DNA of 64,000 bases from Brasenia schreberi (GCA_036023115.1 JAYKKT010000086.1:14647501-14711500), one strand, 5' to 3'. Positions 23,036-34,806 are shown, counted from the stretch's first letter. The notes: a model not told the origin generated them from the sequence alone. Numbers and translations are program-made.

Positions 23036-25512
23036 TTTTGCTGGTTCCAAACTGCAACGAGGACTCTACTTTGTTCCTTTCCAAAGGCAAACCTGAGTCA
23101 GGACAGCGGACCCCCAGTCGATACACCATACGATTAAACCCGTGAGCTATACTATAAGAGCCCCCAAACTCCATGTAACTGTGTTATTCCCCTTGTGCAA
23201 ATCCTCCCTACATCTAATTGTGAATCCTCATGCATGCATATATAAACTTTTTCCTGCAAAGCAACATGATTGTAATCAGCATATTATATAATAAATGCAG
23301 CTTAACGGTTATTCTCATGCTGTATACAGAACTGGGACAAAGTAATAATGAGGTTTGACTTTTTACAAGAGGCATGGTTCCATATAGAAAGATTTGGCTA
23401 GAGGATTAAACTAACACATGAAGTCTTGCATGGTTTATAAAATTTTACAACATATGGATATACCGATCTAAATTTCCGTTACAATTTGAGAATTTCAATG
23501 TAAATATTTTTTAGAACTTTTTATCTATGGTTTATATTTTTCTTGTAAGTTATAGCTTCCATTTTTCTTATAGATTTAGTAGGAACTTTATCCGGGTCTG
23601 GCACCAGCATCTCAAAGTTGGGCCTAGATCTACCTGGATATGAGGCAGGTTCATTCCCTACATGGTACCTGGAAATCTATCCAACATCATAAGAAATAGA
23701 ACGTTCTGTTCAACAATGTCATAAAGAATTAACAGTGACTTAATGGAAACAAGGCTTTAGATGGAAACAAGGCTTTAGTCTTCATGCTTAGTGCTGATTA
23801 TTCCTCCAATTATCACGTAATTGTACTTGAACAGAGAAAAGAATTCGCAGTCAATCAAGATTGTCTACAAAGTTTATGAACCATATTTTCGCCATCATCT
23901 AAGAACAAAGGTCAAGTCTACTAAGCTACAAAACACCATGGCACCTTCCATCATCCGGGATCAATGCGGAAGCTGGGTCGTGTGCCATATTCATGAGTCC
24001 AAACCCTGTACAAAGGCAGCAGCCATCTTGCAGTCGCTTTAATTAACCGACCGCCAGACTGATTTGGATGGTTCTACTTCCTGGTTCTGGAACCGGATTG
24101 GGACCAGGCCGGTTTCAGTTTGAGTTTCAAATCATTCAACGCTAGGAAAATATAAAGAAATTAAAATTTCAAAAGACAATTAAAAGAATTAATGAAGCAG
24201 CTTCTTGAACCTCCAGAACCGGGCGTTCCCTCGTTCAGTTCCGGGTCCAATCCAGTTTCGATTGAGATCACTGTTCTGGTTCCAAACTGGCCGTGTTTGG
24301 CCCAGGGTCTTGTGTGATATTATACTCAGCTGGATCCACATGTGCTTATGTTGGTGTGGCATGTGATACTCAAACTGAAAGCAATAGGCTAAAAAAGATT
24401 ATGAACTCAGGTTCCAAATTTTGAGTCACTTTGTTTTGAAAGGCTTGTTCATTTGTCACCTAAAACTTCTGTCTGACCATTTGTTCTAGTAATGCCCAGG
24501 AAGTGCTCTTGACGGACCGACCCCACCTAGTGTAGGGAAAGGCTTAAGGCCCAACTCTCTACGTTCAAGACAGAAGGCAGCAAAAAAGAAAAAAGAACAT
24601 TGCCAAGGACTGCATTGCCTCTGCTTTGATAATATTTGCTACTTGGTAAGCAAGTCCTGTCTCTCCCAATCTGAATCATCCATCCAGTTACAGGGTCAGT
24701 TGGGTGAGCCCCGTTAAGTCGACGTAAACCTCCTGGGACACCCCTGCCTCTAGCTCAAACTTGGTGCTGACACACTTCGTGACACGCCCGGCTTAGCATG
24801 TGAACCATTTACGAACATTCAGACCGGTTCGCCTTGAGTGTATCTGTACCAGGTACAGGTCTCACTATCTAATAAACAATACCTAGGATAGTCTATGTAA
24901 TACTGATTCAGAAGGCAAACCCATAACGATACCGTGCATACCTATACGGTTTTCCTCACTTATTGGTTCTTGCTTGATTTTCTTTTTTGGATCCGCATTT
25001 GTGGTTCTAGTCCAATCAGGTAATTGGATCAGAGTTGTTGAGATCGTTCTCTGTTTGTATCAGATTTTATTTGCATTTCTATATCAGATGTATGACAGGA
25101 TTTCAATACAGCCCAAAATGAACTGGTCAAACTTGAGATGCAATAAGCTTGAACCAAGTAACTTTTTGAATCTGTCCACATCCATTATCATGTTATGTAT
25201 TTTGGATCAAACCCAAATCAGCCCAAAATGAACTAATTTAGAAGGGCCTCAGCGGTTTGCACTGAAACTAATCCAATGAAGAAACCAGACAACCTGACCC
25301 GGAACCATAAGCAGAACTATTGACCTGGCGGTCTGACAGCTCAATTATCAGGTCTAGATTGGGTTGGGTCCATATGTGATAGCAAGCAGCTAGGACCTCT
25401 TTCTCCTCCTATCAGGATTTGATTTCCTCAGCTAATCAACCAAGTGTAGCGAGTGCTAGCGGACCAAATATCACTTTGTTAAATAATGGGCCACTTATTG
25501 AATTTATTGGTG

Positions 25513-25515
<3 letters not shown>
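23036..25515. other. Intergenic, no gene seen
   Basis: No supported coding sequence. At 24060-24320 there are many GGTTCC/CCGGTTC-type words in both orientations, similar to 37990-38300; this looks like the end of a DNA transposon or MITE, but no terminal repeats were fixed. Confidence 0.4.

Positions 25516-25572
<57 letters not shown>
25516..25572. repeat. (CT)n microsatellite
   Basis: Uninterrupted CT dinucleotides, about 28 units. Confidence 0.97.
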
Positions 25573-25575
<3 letters not shown>

Positions 25576-25740
25576 ATGATTAGATCTTGCCTACTATTGA
25601 TGATCTTCACTTATGACCTACTCGAGAGCATGAGTGAAATAACATTGTCTTTCTTTATTTTTTGAAAACTCTTAACTTTTTAAAATTATACTTATGCTAT
25701 CAAAATTAATGAATGGACATATCAAGAATGAGCAAGATCT

Positions 25741-25744
<4 letters not shown>

Positions 25745-25803
<59 letters not shown>
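25745..25803. repeat. (TA)n microsatellite
   Basis: Uninterrupted TA dinucleotides, about 29 units. Confidence 0.97.
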
Positions 25804-25807
<4 letters not shown>

Positions 25808-26392
25808 GGCTGAACTAGGCTAAAATATGATTGACATCCAGTGATGGGCTCATATACTTCTTGAGTCAAGCCGACAAAGTTAGCAAATATGAGCATATTG
25901 GACCAAGTGAACGTGAGCCCTAGGTGCATCATACAAATATATTTTACACACAACACACACATAGAAAGAGAAAGAGGAAGTGGTCATACTCAAACCCTAT
26001 TCGTATTCAAATCTAATTTATCATTTCAATGGTTTGATCTTTGAGATTAATGGTTGAGGTGATAAAGCAAAAAATATTTAATGTACATGATACATAAAAC
26101 ACAAGGTACAATGGTATTCTTAATTCAAATCTTGATCATATTTAATCAAACAATCAAGATGCTTGAGTAGGTTTGAGCATAAATGAAGTTTGAGCATTAG
26201 ATAAAGTTATTGATAAACGCATAATATCTTTTCATGTATAAGTTTACATAAATATCTTTACAATTTGATTGGTATGATCAATAGTATAGATTTGAATTAA
26301 AAGTAAAATTGTACTTTTGTAATTTTATTACCTCACCAACGGAACACTAAGAATCTTTAGCCAACATTACGTACAAAAAGGCATCATGCATT

Positions 26393-26395
<3 letters not shown>

Positions 26396-26469
<74 letters not shown>

Positions 26470-26476
26470 ATATATA
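26396..26476. repeat. Compound (CT)n(CTAT)n(TA)n microsatellite
   Basis: A CT run to about 26444, then CTAT units to about 26460, then TA units. The order suggests stepwise conversion of CT to TA through CTAT. Confidence 0.95.
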
Positions 26477-28053
26477 AACATTTGCAGACATGGGTCAAAC
26501 CTGTCAAGTTTCTTGAGAACAAAACTAGGGGTAGGTTTGAACCAAGATGAGGTGAGTCAAAGAGGAGTCAAGATAAAGGGGTCGACCAGACGAAATGTAA
26601 GTTTAGGTTCGACATAGAACCTTGGCTGGACTATGTAAGTTAGTATAGACCTTGAAATATAAAGCTTGGTTAGACAAGATTCATCAAACTAGGCTCTAGA
26701 TGTGGCTGGGCTCAAACTTTTGGACTCAGCTTCACAAAATGTGCATGCAATGTTCTGCCTAGAGACCTGGACGGCCAAAGTGTAGGGATGGCCCTCTCTA
26801 GGGTCGATTTGCATTTACGTCATCATGATGCAAGTGCCTCCTTTGAACTGGATTGAATCTCCCACTTAAGTATCTGGATTCATATCTTCTTCACTTCTTG
26901 CAAATTGCATATGGATCTCTATTGAAAATGTCCCTCTCATATCAATCCTCATAAAATGAGACTGGATCTATAACTAGAACTAAAATATAGTAAGTCCAAA
27001 ACTTTCTTCAGAGATTTGTCGGATTAGCTTAACTTCCAAATTCATGGATCCAGATTGTTAGAAAGATCAGAACATGGAGGTGGAGTCAGATTGAGACCCG
27101 TAGACAAAATCATCATCGTCCACCTTGCGCAGATTGAGGGCCCTATAGTGCATTATAAAAAAATTAGTAAAAACACCGCTTGCAACCCATCCCACGGTAG
27201 GTGACGACGCCTTACCTTGGCATGAACTGAAACTCTGATATTTAGTGATGGTGTTTCTTGTGAAAATTCAGTATTCAAAGTACTCTCATGTGCCCTAAAA
27301 GGGACCATTTAAAACCACATTTTTCGAGTTAAAACACAAATCTTCCAAAAAAAAGTTTTGGATGTTTACATCCACCTAACCTGCAAGGATAAATGGATAA
27401 CGTTTGCATTAACTTGTTTTCAATAGGATTACGAAACGGACAAGACCCGACACAGAAACTCCCACCATAGTTGAAACTCTTCATTGGAGCTTCCACAATA
27501 TTGGATTGCACGCATACATACTACTTTATTGATATCATCACTCATGGCTTGTGCTCCATATCTGAAGTTCTTTAAACGAAACATTTCATCCAACAGCTGA
27601 AGGGTGGTTCTGGTATTTTAAACAAAAGAAACAAAATGGAAGTTCCTGCCTGGTTATCTTATGATCTGTCACTGTAAAAGGCAGAGGAAGGAATCTGAGT
27701 TTTACTTTTTTGACCATTCCAAGGAAAGAGTGAGGGGCCCCTTTCATCTGTTGTGAGGAAAAGCAAGAGATACCATCACTAAATATCAGAGACTGCCTCC
27801 AGTTATCGGATGTTGTTCTTTTGTACAAAGCTGGTAGAGACCAGAGAGAGAGAGAGAGAGAATGCTGAGCATTAACAGACCACCATCACTAAATATCTGC
27901 TGCTATTCTTTTGTACAAAGCTGGTAGAGTAGAGACCAAAAAGAACAGCACCATTAACAGACCACTCTCCTCTCTTTTCCTTTATATTTCCTTTATAAAA
28001 GAAGACAAAACAAAGATCTACATTTTCCATCATTGCCTGTGGTTTGTTCTCAC
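26477..28053. other. Intergenic or 3' part of the VAN3-binding-like gene
   Basis: No coding exon could be fixed. A short motif around ACCATCACTAAATATC with TTTTGTACAAAGCTGGTAGAG occurs at 27774-27840 and again at 27884-27930; ATATTTAGTGATGG appears inverted at 27238. The gene's last coding exon and 3' UTR should lie in the right part of this stretch. A GA run sits at 27846-27861. Confidence 0.4.
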
Positions 28054-28204
28054 CAGCAGTGTATTCCCTCTGATTTCTGCACCTCAAATTCAACAACACC
28101 ACGCATTACCGTTTTCAACCCAAAGTAGCGGCGATTTTCACCACCTTCCAGCAGGTGGCGGCCTGGCCAGGCAGGCATATCTTTGATCACTTCAAGCACC
28201 ACAT
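28054..28204 (-). CDS. Exon 8 of the VAN3-binding/FORKED-like gene (one +1 break)
   Basis: After the acceptor GAATTTACAG: NVVLEVIKDMPAWPGRHL, then YFGLKTVMRGVVEFE, the heart of the PH-like domain. An extra G in GAGGTGCAG (about 28102) then moves the conserved CRNQREY into the next frame. A donor GTGAGAAC follows at 28053. The expected tail after REY (a WTQGV-like stretch) was not found in 27500-28050. Confidence 0.85.
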
Positions 28205-28367
28205 CTGTAAATTCAAAAGAAGGGATGAAATTAAAGAGAAGAACCCTTTTGATCTTTTCCATCTTTAGTGGCTATGACTTTCACAAATCCCCAAATGGGA
28301 CAAGACCCACCTCCAAATCTGTTATCAAATAATTAGTTAGAACAAGACAAAAGTAATGAAAACTCAC

Positions 28368-28425
28368 TCTTTTTCTTTTTTGTGATGGTCCCAGCAACAT
28401 GCCTGCTCTTCATTTTCAGTATAAC
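28368..28425 (-). CDS. Exon 7 of the VAN3-binding/FORKED-like gene
   Basis: 58 nt encoding VILKMKSRHVAGTITKKKK, between an acceptor GTGAAG preceded by a T-run and the donor GTGAGT. Intact frame. Confidence 0.9.
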
Positions 28426-28698
28426 CTTCACAAAAAAAAAAAAACTTCTAAAAAGAGTTAAAGATTGCAGTTTTCTAGGAAACCAAAAGTTAACTTTGAT
28501 CCCTTCACATCATCATACTAAGCGCCCCCACCTCAACTCATCCTTTTTTCATAAGCGCCCCCACCTCAACTTTTTCATGAGAGGAAGTCAGTTCACACTC
28601 ATCGTTAAACTCTAATCGATGCCCCAAATAATTAAGTGACGAGTTATCCTCAAGAATCAAAAGTATATTATCTGGAATTGAGGGGATAAAACTCTCAC

Positions 28699-28748
28699 CT
28701 GATTCATCTTGTTTATATATACAGACACAATTTTCCAATGAAGATCAC
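28699..28748 (-). CDS. Exon 6 of the VAN3-binding/FORKED-like gene
   Basis: 50 nt between the acceptor CATGCGCAG and the donor GTGAGAG. It encodes GDLHWKIVSVYINKMNQ, the first part of the PH-like domain, with intact frame. Confidence 0.9.
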
Positions 28749-28983
28749 CTGCGCATGCAATTCTCAAATCAAAATCACTTTCTAATCATCATACACACCT
28801 ACACATATTAGAAGACAAGCAAAAAAACCAAAAGGACATGGAAGTTCTTTTTCTCACGAGACAAACATAAAACTATGCCCAAATTATGTAAAGCAGAAGG
28901 TAGTACAAGGAGAGAAAGTGTTAAAAACATTCAGAATCACAAAATATCTAATAACATATGAAGGTAAAGTTCAGGAAATATAC

Positions 28984-29260
28984 CTTTGCGTGTGCGCTTG
29001 AGGAGCTCACAACCTCTGGCTAATAATTCTCTACTGCAAATGCCCAAGAAATTTCTCTTCCGGGGGCAAGCTCACCGCTGAAGCTACTATTAGAAATACT
29101 TTCTTCCGGGGGCAAACTCATTGCTACTATTACCATTGCTACCATTACCATTGCCATTACCACCACCAGCTCCCAATTTTTTCTCCACAGGTATTACTGC
29201 CGCAATATTCCAAACTTCCTTCAGGGGCCCTTGCTTTCAATGTGGCGGCCCCACGCAAAG
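28984..29260 (-). CDS. Exon 5 of the VAN3-binding/FORKED-like gene (four +1 breaks)
   Basis: 277 nt after the acceptor GAATTGCAG. LRGAATLKARA is followed, across an extra C in GGGCCCCTGAAG, by KEVWNIAAVIPVEKKLG. Then comes an asparagine/glycine/serine run and the family stretch to NFLGICSRELLARG and CELLKRTRK. Three more +1 changes sit at TTTGCCCCCGG, CTTGCCCCCGG and GAGAAATTTC. Removing four bases gives 273 nt, in phase with both neighbouring exons. The two GCCCCCGGAAGA stretches form an imperfect 37-base direct repeat. Confidence 0.82.
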
Positions 29261-29384
29261 CTGCAATTCAATTTTACACACACACAAGGCCAAAATATCA
29301 AAAACACAATTTCCATCAAAACCCATATAATTCAGAAAAAGAAAGTTCTTTCAATTATTCATCATATATCATTATCATACATAC

Positions 29385-29692
29385 CTGTTGCAGCCGCAGC
29401 AGTTAAAGTCATGATATCACCCGCTGATCTTACATTCACGGCGGAGCTAACCACCGAGGCCAGGTGTTCACGCTCAGCCCCCAAAGCCTCGGCTGCTTCG
29501 ACGCACTGAGCCGCCACCAATGTTGCTGCCGATGCCACCGCCATGTCGGTCTTCGCCATCTGCTCGTCTTTACCAGACCCCGATGTGGCGGCGGTAGCGG
29601 AAGCGATTTGCCGCTACGGCGGCCGCCACTCCTGCAACCGAGACAGCTGCATGAAGCTGAGCATTATGAGCCCTGGTTTCCTCTTTCTTCTT
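29385..29692 (-). CDS. Exon 4 of the VAN3-binding/FORKED-like gene (one +1 break)
   Basis: 308 nt after the acceptor [26 protein letters not shown] and [12 protein letters not shown] are in one frame; [20 protein letters not shown] and [20 protein letters not shown] sequence to LTAAAAT are in the next. The change is an extra A in GCGGCAAATCGC (about 29605-29610). Without it the exon is 307 nt, which fits phase 0 in and phase 1 out. Confidence 0.88.
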
Positions 29693-30424
29693 CTATATTA
29701 TCAATATAATTTTTAATGTCTCCCAAAAATTACTGTTATTGCACTAATAAAGTGAAAAGTGACACTAGAGACTACAGGGCACTCTGATAGAAGTGTCTAT
29801 GCGACGTAGGAACACCGATGTACATAGAGAAGATGATGAGATTTTCTTTTATGTAACGAAGGTACATCTGATCATCCATCATCCACGGTTATTTATACTT
29901 AGCTTCATCTGTAAGCATGATCATGTTCTTGGACTGAGAAGATCATCCTGTTTCGTCAAAAGCCATGTGAACAAAGTCACATATATAAAACATGCACGTC
30001 GTAGTTGCTATAACTGTCAAAAAGAACTAACATTAAGTCCCTAGCCCAAACACAAATTTCAAGTATTTCAAGACACCAACCTCCCCAAGATGCAGAAGCA
30101 TTCAAGGCGTGAAATAAAAAAAGCCAGAAGAAAATAGGCCGTTGAAGGGCTGGTGATGTGATCAAGGGTAAAACCGTCAATGGCAGAGAGTAGACTCATA
30201 GCCATACAAGTAGAGTGGGACTAGAGACAGACCAAGGTTCTGTGGGTTTCGTGCAAAGGGAACGGCTTGTGTACTCCGTCTGCAATTCATTACACGAGAA
30301 CCCAAAAATACAGAATCTCGTGAAATTAATAGGTGAGTTCTGCATTTCAGATATGCCAAAATGGAATAAAGCCAGTTCTTTTTCTTTATTTATCTCTGTA
30401 AGAGAGAGAGGGAGAGAGAGAAAC
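29693..30424 (-). other. Intron region where exon 3 is expected but not recognised
   Basis: Family members carry a short exon ending in a GRWLK(D/E)R(K/R)E motif before KKKEE. Only a weak candidate is seen (ASASWGGWCLEILE near 30080). No GT-AG-bounded exon with the motif can be read. It is either lost, strongly diverged, or hidden by further indels. Confidence 0.5.
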
Positions 30425-30559
30425 CTTAGTGTCGTCCATTTCAGAAGGGGAAAGAGGAGGGCTGTCGGTGAAGGACCCACCACCATTGAGAGGGCCACTG
30501 CTGTGAGAAAGCCTTCCAGAGGTTCGAGGGGATATATCCTGCTGTTGGTACTGCTGCTG
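30425..30559 (-). CDS. Exon 2 of the VAN3-binding/FORKED-like gene
   Basis: 45 codons after the acceptor TTAATGTGCAG. It opens with a glutamine-rich run (QQQYQQQDI) and then gives the conserved [20 protein letters not shown] and [13 protein letters not shown]. The donor is GTTTCT, which is weak. The glutamine run is encoded by CAG repeats at the acceptor, so the acceptor could slip by three bases. Confidence 0.9.
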
Positions 30560-30936
30560 CTGCACATTAATGGAGAGCAATTAGCAGACTAACTACTCCT
30601 CGCCATCTTAAATATTTAAAGTTGCATTAAATAACCGAATGTAAAAGAACCAAACTTATCTCTTATGATCATAATGAGATTTACAGGATTTACAGGCTCC
30701 CCAGTACTGGCTATCACCATCTTAAAGACTTAGCTTGCATTTAATAGTCAAATAGTACAGCAAATCTAACTTATCTCTCATGCTCGTTATGTCAATAATT
30801 GTAGTTGCCAATCAATCAATTTATGCACACTAATAGAGAGATGTAATGCTATCATATCTGGACCGCTGGCATTATTTAACTTCTTCGGGAGGGCGAAGGA
30901 AGGAAGATGGAACAGAAAGGGATGGAATCAAAGCAT

Positions 30937-31012
30937 GAGCAAACTAAAGGAATGACAACAAAGGATTGCAAGGATAGGAGCCCCACTTTTAGTGTGTGAG
31001 TGCGCACACATG

Positions 31013-31070
<58 letters not shown>

Positions 31071-31200
31071 AAACTAAAGGAAGGACAACAAAGAATTGCA
31101 AGGATAGGAGCGTACACATGCACAGAGAGAGAGATCATGAGAAAACTAAAGGAAGGACAACAAAGAATTGAAAGGATAGGAGCCCCACTTTTAGTGTGTG
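30937..31200. repeat. Three tandem copies of a minisatellite with GA runs in intron 1
   Basis: The unit GCAAACTAAAGGAAGGACAA (continuing CAAAGAATTGCAAGGATAGGAGC) occurs at about 30938, 31069 and 31139. The copies are separated by GCACACA and (GA)n. The longest GA run is 31021-31069. Confidence 0.9.
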
Positions 31201-31914
31201 TACACATGTACACGCAAAAGAGGGGGGGGGAGGAGGCCCAGAAAAAACACACAAGCAAAACAAAACAGAACACCAACTTCAATCATAAATCCCTTCTTCG
31301 AGATCCCATTTTTTATTCCTTTTTTTACACTAAAACCGACAATCTCACAACAAAAAGAATTCAAAAAACCAATTGATTCCTGAGTCTCATTTCCCTTCTC
31401 TCGTGTCTCCGCTCAAGCAGTGAAGCACAATGGACATTTACCAAAAGAAGAAATCAAAGAAAAAATTCCCAGGATTCTCGCCAGGACAAGCACAGTCCTC
31501 AACAACCCAACTGCAAGAAACTAACTAGGAGTTACTAGTGATGAATACAGAAGTGGTTTTAGAGCTAATCAGTCAAACGCTACCAAAAAGGCCCAGCACC
31601 ATCAAAATCAACAGAAGAAAAGAATCGAAAATTTGAAAAAAACGAAGGTCTTAAGACATTCCCAGCTGCCAATTCACAAAGAGAGAAAGAGAGCATGATA
31701 CCCATCGAAAAGAACGAATGGCAAAACGAATTCGTCGACATGAAAAAATAATGAGTCATCCGAACAAAGCAAAACTACAATACTAACAAAACGGCAATGA
31801 GATACATAAGAGACGATCAGGAGGAGGGGGACAGTAAGGAGAAAAAGGTGACAAGGAGAAGATGGTGAACAGAAAAGTCTTTTCCAAAGAAGGAGGGAAG
31901 AAGAAAAGGCTCAC

Positions 31915-32307
31915 AGATTGAGACATGATCCTCTCGAGGACGAGCTGGGTGGTCGCAGAAGAAGCGAAGGAGAAAGGGTTTCCGGCGGAAACGGCGGGAA
32001 GCGGTTCGTCGAATTCGCCGCCGACCGCGGGCGACTCCTCGGGGATGGTGGAGCTTTGTCTACACTTGCTAAATAAGGCGGAGGAAGCGGGAGAAGTTAT
32101 GGCCTTAGACACCTCCAAGGCAGAAACGCTCCACGACCTGGCCAGGAATTCCATGGGCTCCGTCGGGCCCTCCGGCGGCTCGAACGCCGGAACCGGCGGC
32201 TCGGAGCCCTCCGGCGAGCTGCTGGACAGCGAAGAGGCAGAGGACGAAGAAGAGGTTGTCATAGCGTTGGATGGTAGTGAACTTTGAGCAAGGGAAGTGT
32301 GGTGCAT
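31915..32307 (-). CDS. Exon 1 of the VAN3-binding/FORKED-like gene
   Basis: 131 codons with no frame problem. A serine-rich start (SSSSSASSLSSSSPEGSEPP) leads to the family signature PTEPMEFLARSWSVSALEVS and ends at LVLERIMSQS, followed by the donor GTGAGC. A second in-frame Met lies 15 codons in (32262) and could be the true start. The region is GC-rich compared with its surroundings, as is common for first exons. Confidence 0.92.
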
Positions 32308-33198
32308 TTATGCACACATGGGTGGTATTAGTAGACTCTATAAGAGAGAGAGAGAGAAGAGAGACGGGAGAGTGTCAGTAAGAAAATATTCACCTGTCCG
32401 GTTCAACTTCTGTCACAAGGACACGTAAACCTGAAACGACACACGTAGAGTGTCCCGGAAACAAGTAACCTGAGAAGATGGATTCCGTTTCTGGACAATT
32501 TTGTGGGTTTGGACGATTTGGATAGGTCGGGTCAAGTAGATATTCAAATTTAATTTTGTGAATATGGATCCTGATCAAGATGGGTTTCACAAATTAAGAG
32601 GATCTGGCTGTGATCCGATTCGTACGAGGAAATGGACCCTTTGACCCAGATCCAAGAAATACATGTTAGATCTGGTTTTAATTGAACCGGATTGCGAGAA
32701 GTAGCTACACGAACGGGTTGATACTTGTAACCTTCATTTGAAGAAGAGTCCGATTTTATCTTAATGTACTGGAATGTGGTAATTTAATGCCCCAAAAGTT
32801 CTTAAACATTAGACACTTGTTTTCTGTATAAATATCAACGCCTTGTTGCTGGTGACAATTAATACCATGGATTTTTAGCAAAACCTATAAATTGGATTTG
32901 GATCTGATGTCATATTCTGGGATCCAAGAGTAGATTTATGAACAAAACATGTTAAATCAATTGTATTTCCATCCGCATCTTTGTTCTAATTAGGAATCCA
33001 ATGACAGATTAGCTACTTTCACCAACTTGGTTTAGAGTCTCCGAATTGAGCTGTAGTTCTTCTAATATGGAATAAGGGTGTCGATGGGTTCGAGTTTGCT
33101 ATTTTAGGATGTCAGTACCAGATCTTAGATCTGGGTCCTACCAGATGTAAGCTGAGAGAAAACATATCATGGTTTATGAGAGGTGTAAAGCATACTCG
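32308..33198. other. Upstream region of the VAN3-binding-like gene
   Basis: A (GA)n tract at 32345-32358 lies in the likely 5' leader, reading CT-rich on the gene strand. No clear TATA box is seen at a convincing distance. Beyond it there is no coding signal. Confidence 0.45.
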
Positions 33199-33204
33199 GG
33201 CCGA

Positions 33205-33305
33205 TAGGTTTACCTGGTTAGGGGCCTTGACTCACAAGTTGCAGGTGATGAGTTCGATATTGATGGCACACCTGACTTCCTCATCCCCGTTGTAACGCCA
33301 AAAGA
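33205..33305 (+). mobile_element. SINE-like, tRNA-derived (S1)
   Basis: A-box-like GGTTTACCTGGTTAGGGG, then B-box-like ATGAGTTCGATATTG, ending CCCCGTTGTAACGCC. It resembles the copies at 35412 and 61209. Confidence 0.55.
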
Positions 33306-34281
33306 GTGTAAAGGGTACCCATCTCGCTGCCCAATTTCTAAAACACCATCATTCAAGTCATTATTATCTTGACTTCAATTGAAAAGAGAAGGTTTTCTCT
33401 TTCATTAATGCATATTAACAAAATCAGAAAACTAATTATTGAAAATAATATTGATTTATTGGTGCTATTGTCGAGTCCCACCATCCATAACGCGTCCCTG
33501 TGATGGACACCACCAAAATAGTGCGTCCAGGTGACAAAACCTTGCAATGCGTTTGGATCATCTGGGTTTGTGGATCGGGTCGGGTAAGGTTGGATGGCGA
33601 ACAATCTTTTATTTGGATTTGGGTAACCTGGGGCCAGGCCAGGTGACAAGTGTCTTGTTGGTTTCACTTGGTGACAATTCCGAGTTCAGTGTCTTTTGAT
33701 TCTTTTCCTCAATCAAACCGAGGTCTATGTTTATAACCGGAACCGAACAGTTCATGGTTATGATGGAGGGCAAAATATGTTTGGCTTTCGGACTTATATA
33801 TCCCATTTACTGCTGTAAACTATTCCTTCTCTACGGCAAGTGGATTAAGGCAGTCACCAACATCAATCACAATTCATATTTGAGTGCCTACACTACAAGT
33901 AGGGCTGGCTGCCCAATGATAGGCCAACTCCTGAATATTTAAGATCACATATTTAAATGGACTTTTCAATTATATATAAGCATTTCCATTAAACTATAAT
34001 GCATAAGCATTCTTTTCTTCACATTATATTAGTACAAGATAATCTTTTGTATATCTAAAATATGAGTCTATGTGTGCGTGTATCTAATGTGTGTGTGTGT
34101 AAGAAAGAATCTAGAGTTCCCAGGCCGAATGTCATCCAAAACCTGCTTGAGATTGGCTCTATAACAGAACTGCGTCAAGTGAGTAGGGCTCAACGTTCAT
34201 TGAAACGGATGGGTCAGGTCAGGTGGAATCGGGGCAAGACCATCAATCTCTCTCTTTCATGCTACTACCTCGATACCCAAC

Positions 34282-34386
<105 letters not shown>

Positions 34387-34768
34387 GGTCGGACTTTTCT
34401 GCTTGACAACCCGCGTCATGTAGGGTCGTGCACACCTACATCTGGAACCAGTGTAGGTCGGCCTTCATACTCTTCTCGCCAAATAAGTTCTAAAAGATGT
34501 TGTGAGTATCGTACTGGTCCAGTATGATTCAAGGTATCGATACATATCTATTGTACTATATTGTGTGATACATATTCTAATCAGAGTTTAAAAATTAGAA
34601 AACCAAAAAAATCTGAATAAAAAAACCACAGTCAGTCATAATATGACAAGTACCATAAGCTATAGTATAATACACACCATTATAGCATGATTCAGCTGGA
34701 TCACAGCTATTTAAGTACTACATTTACAACATCGATGCTAGCCTTTGAGAATTGTGATCCAAGCATGC

Positions 34769-34806
<38 letters not shown>
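34769..34806. repeat. Compound (AT)n(AG)n microsatellite
   Basis: An AT run to about 34786, then an AG run. Confidence 0.95.

Larger units (their letters stand above)
28054..32307 (-). pseudogene. VAN3-binding protein / FORKED-like gene, frame-broken (DUF828 plus PH-like)
   Basis: The family binds the ARF-GAP VAN3/SCARFACE and acts in vesicle traffic and leaf-vein patterning. Exons on the minus strand: 1, 31915-32307 (start ATG at 32305-32307 with an in-frame TAA just before; FLARSWSVSALEVSKAI); 2, 30425-30559 ([15 protein letters not shown]); 4, 29385-29692 ([37 protein letters not shown]); 5, 28984-29260 (ALRGAATLKARA, LLARGCELLKRTRK); 6, 28699-28748 (GDLHWKIVSVYIN); 7, 28368-28425 (MKSRHVAGTITKKKK); 8, 28204 to about 28054 (IKDMPAWPGRHLLEGGENRR). 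Borders are GT-AG with matching phases. Exon 3, which should hold the GRWLK motif, and the last exon were not found. Six net +1 frame changes lie near 29608, 29227, 29108, 29071, 29054 and 28102; otherwise there are no stops. It is either a young pseudogene or an assembly with insertion errors. Confidence 0.88.

Noticed and set aside
28368..29692. Programmed +1 frameshifting as the cause of the frame changes
   Set aside because: Six sites in one gene without shared slippery sequence or stimulators is not plausible for a plant nuclear gene; sequence error or decay is simpler.
30060..30110. ASASWGGWCLEILE stretch as exon 3 of the VAN3-binding-like gene
   Set aside because: Similarity to the GRWLK motif is too weak and no fitting splice borders are present.
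32105..32317. Antisense and shadow open frames over exon 1 of the VAN3-binding-like gene
   Set aside because: They owe their length to the GC-rich coding exon on the minus strand; the minus frame with FLARSWSVS is the real one.
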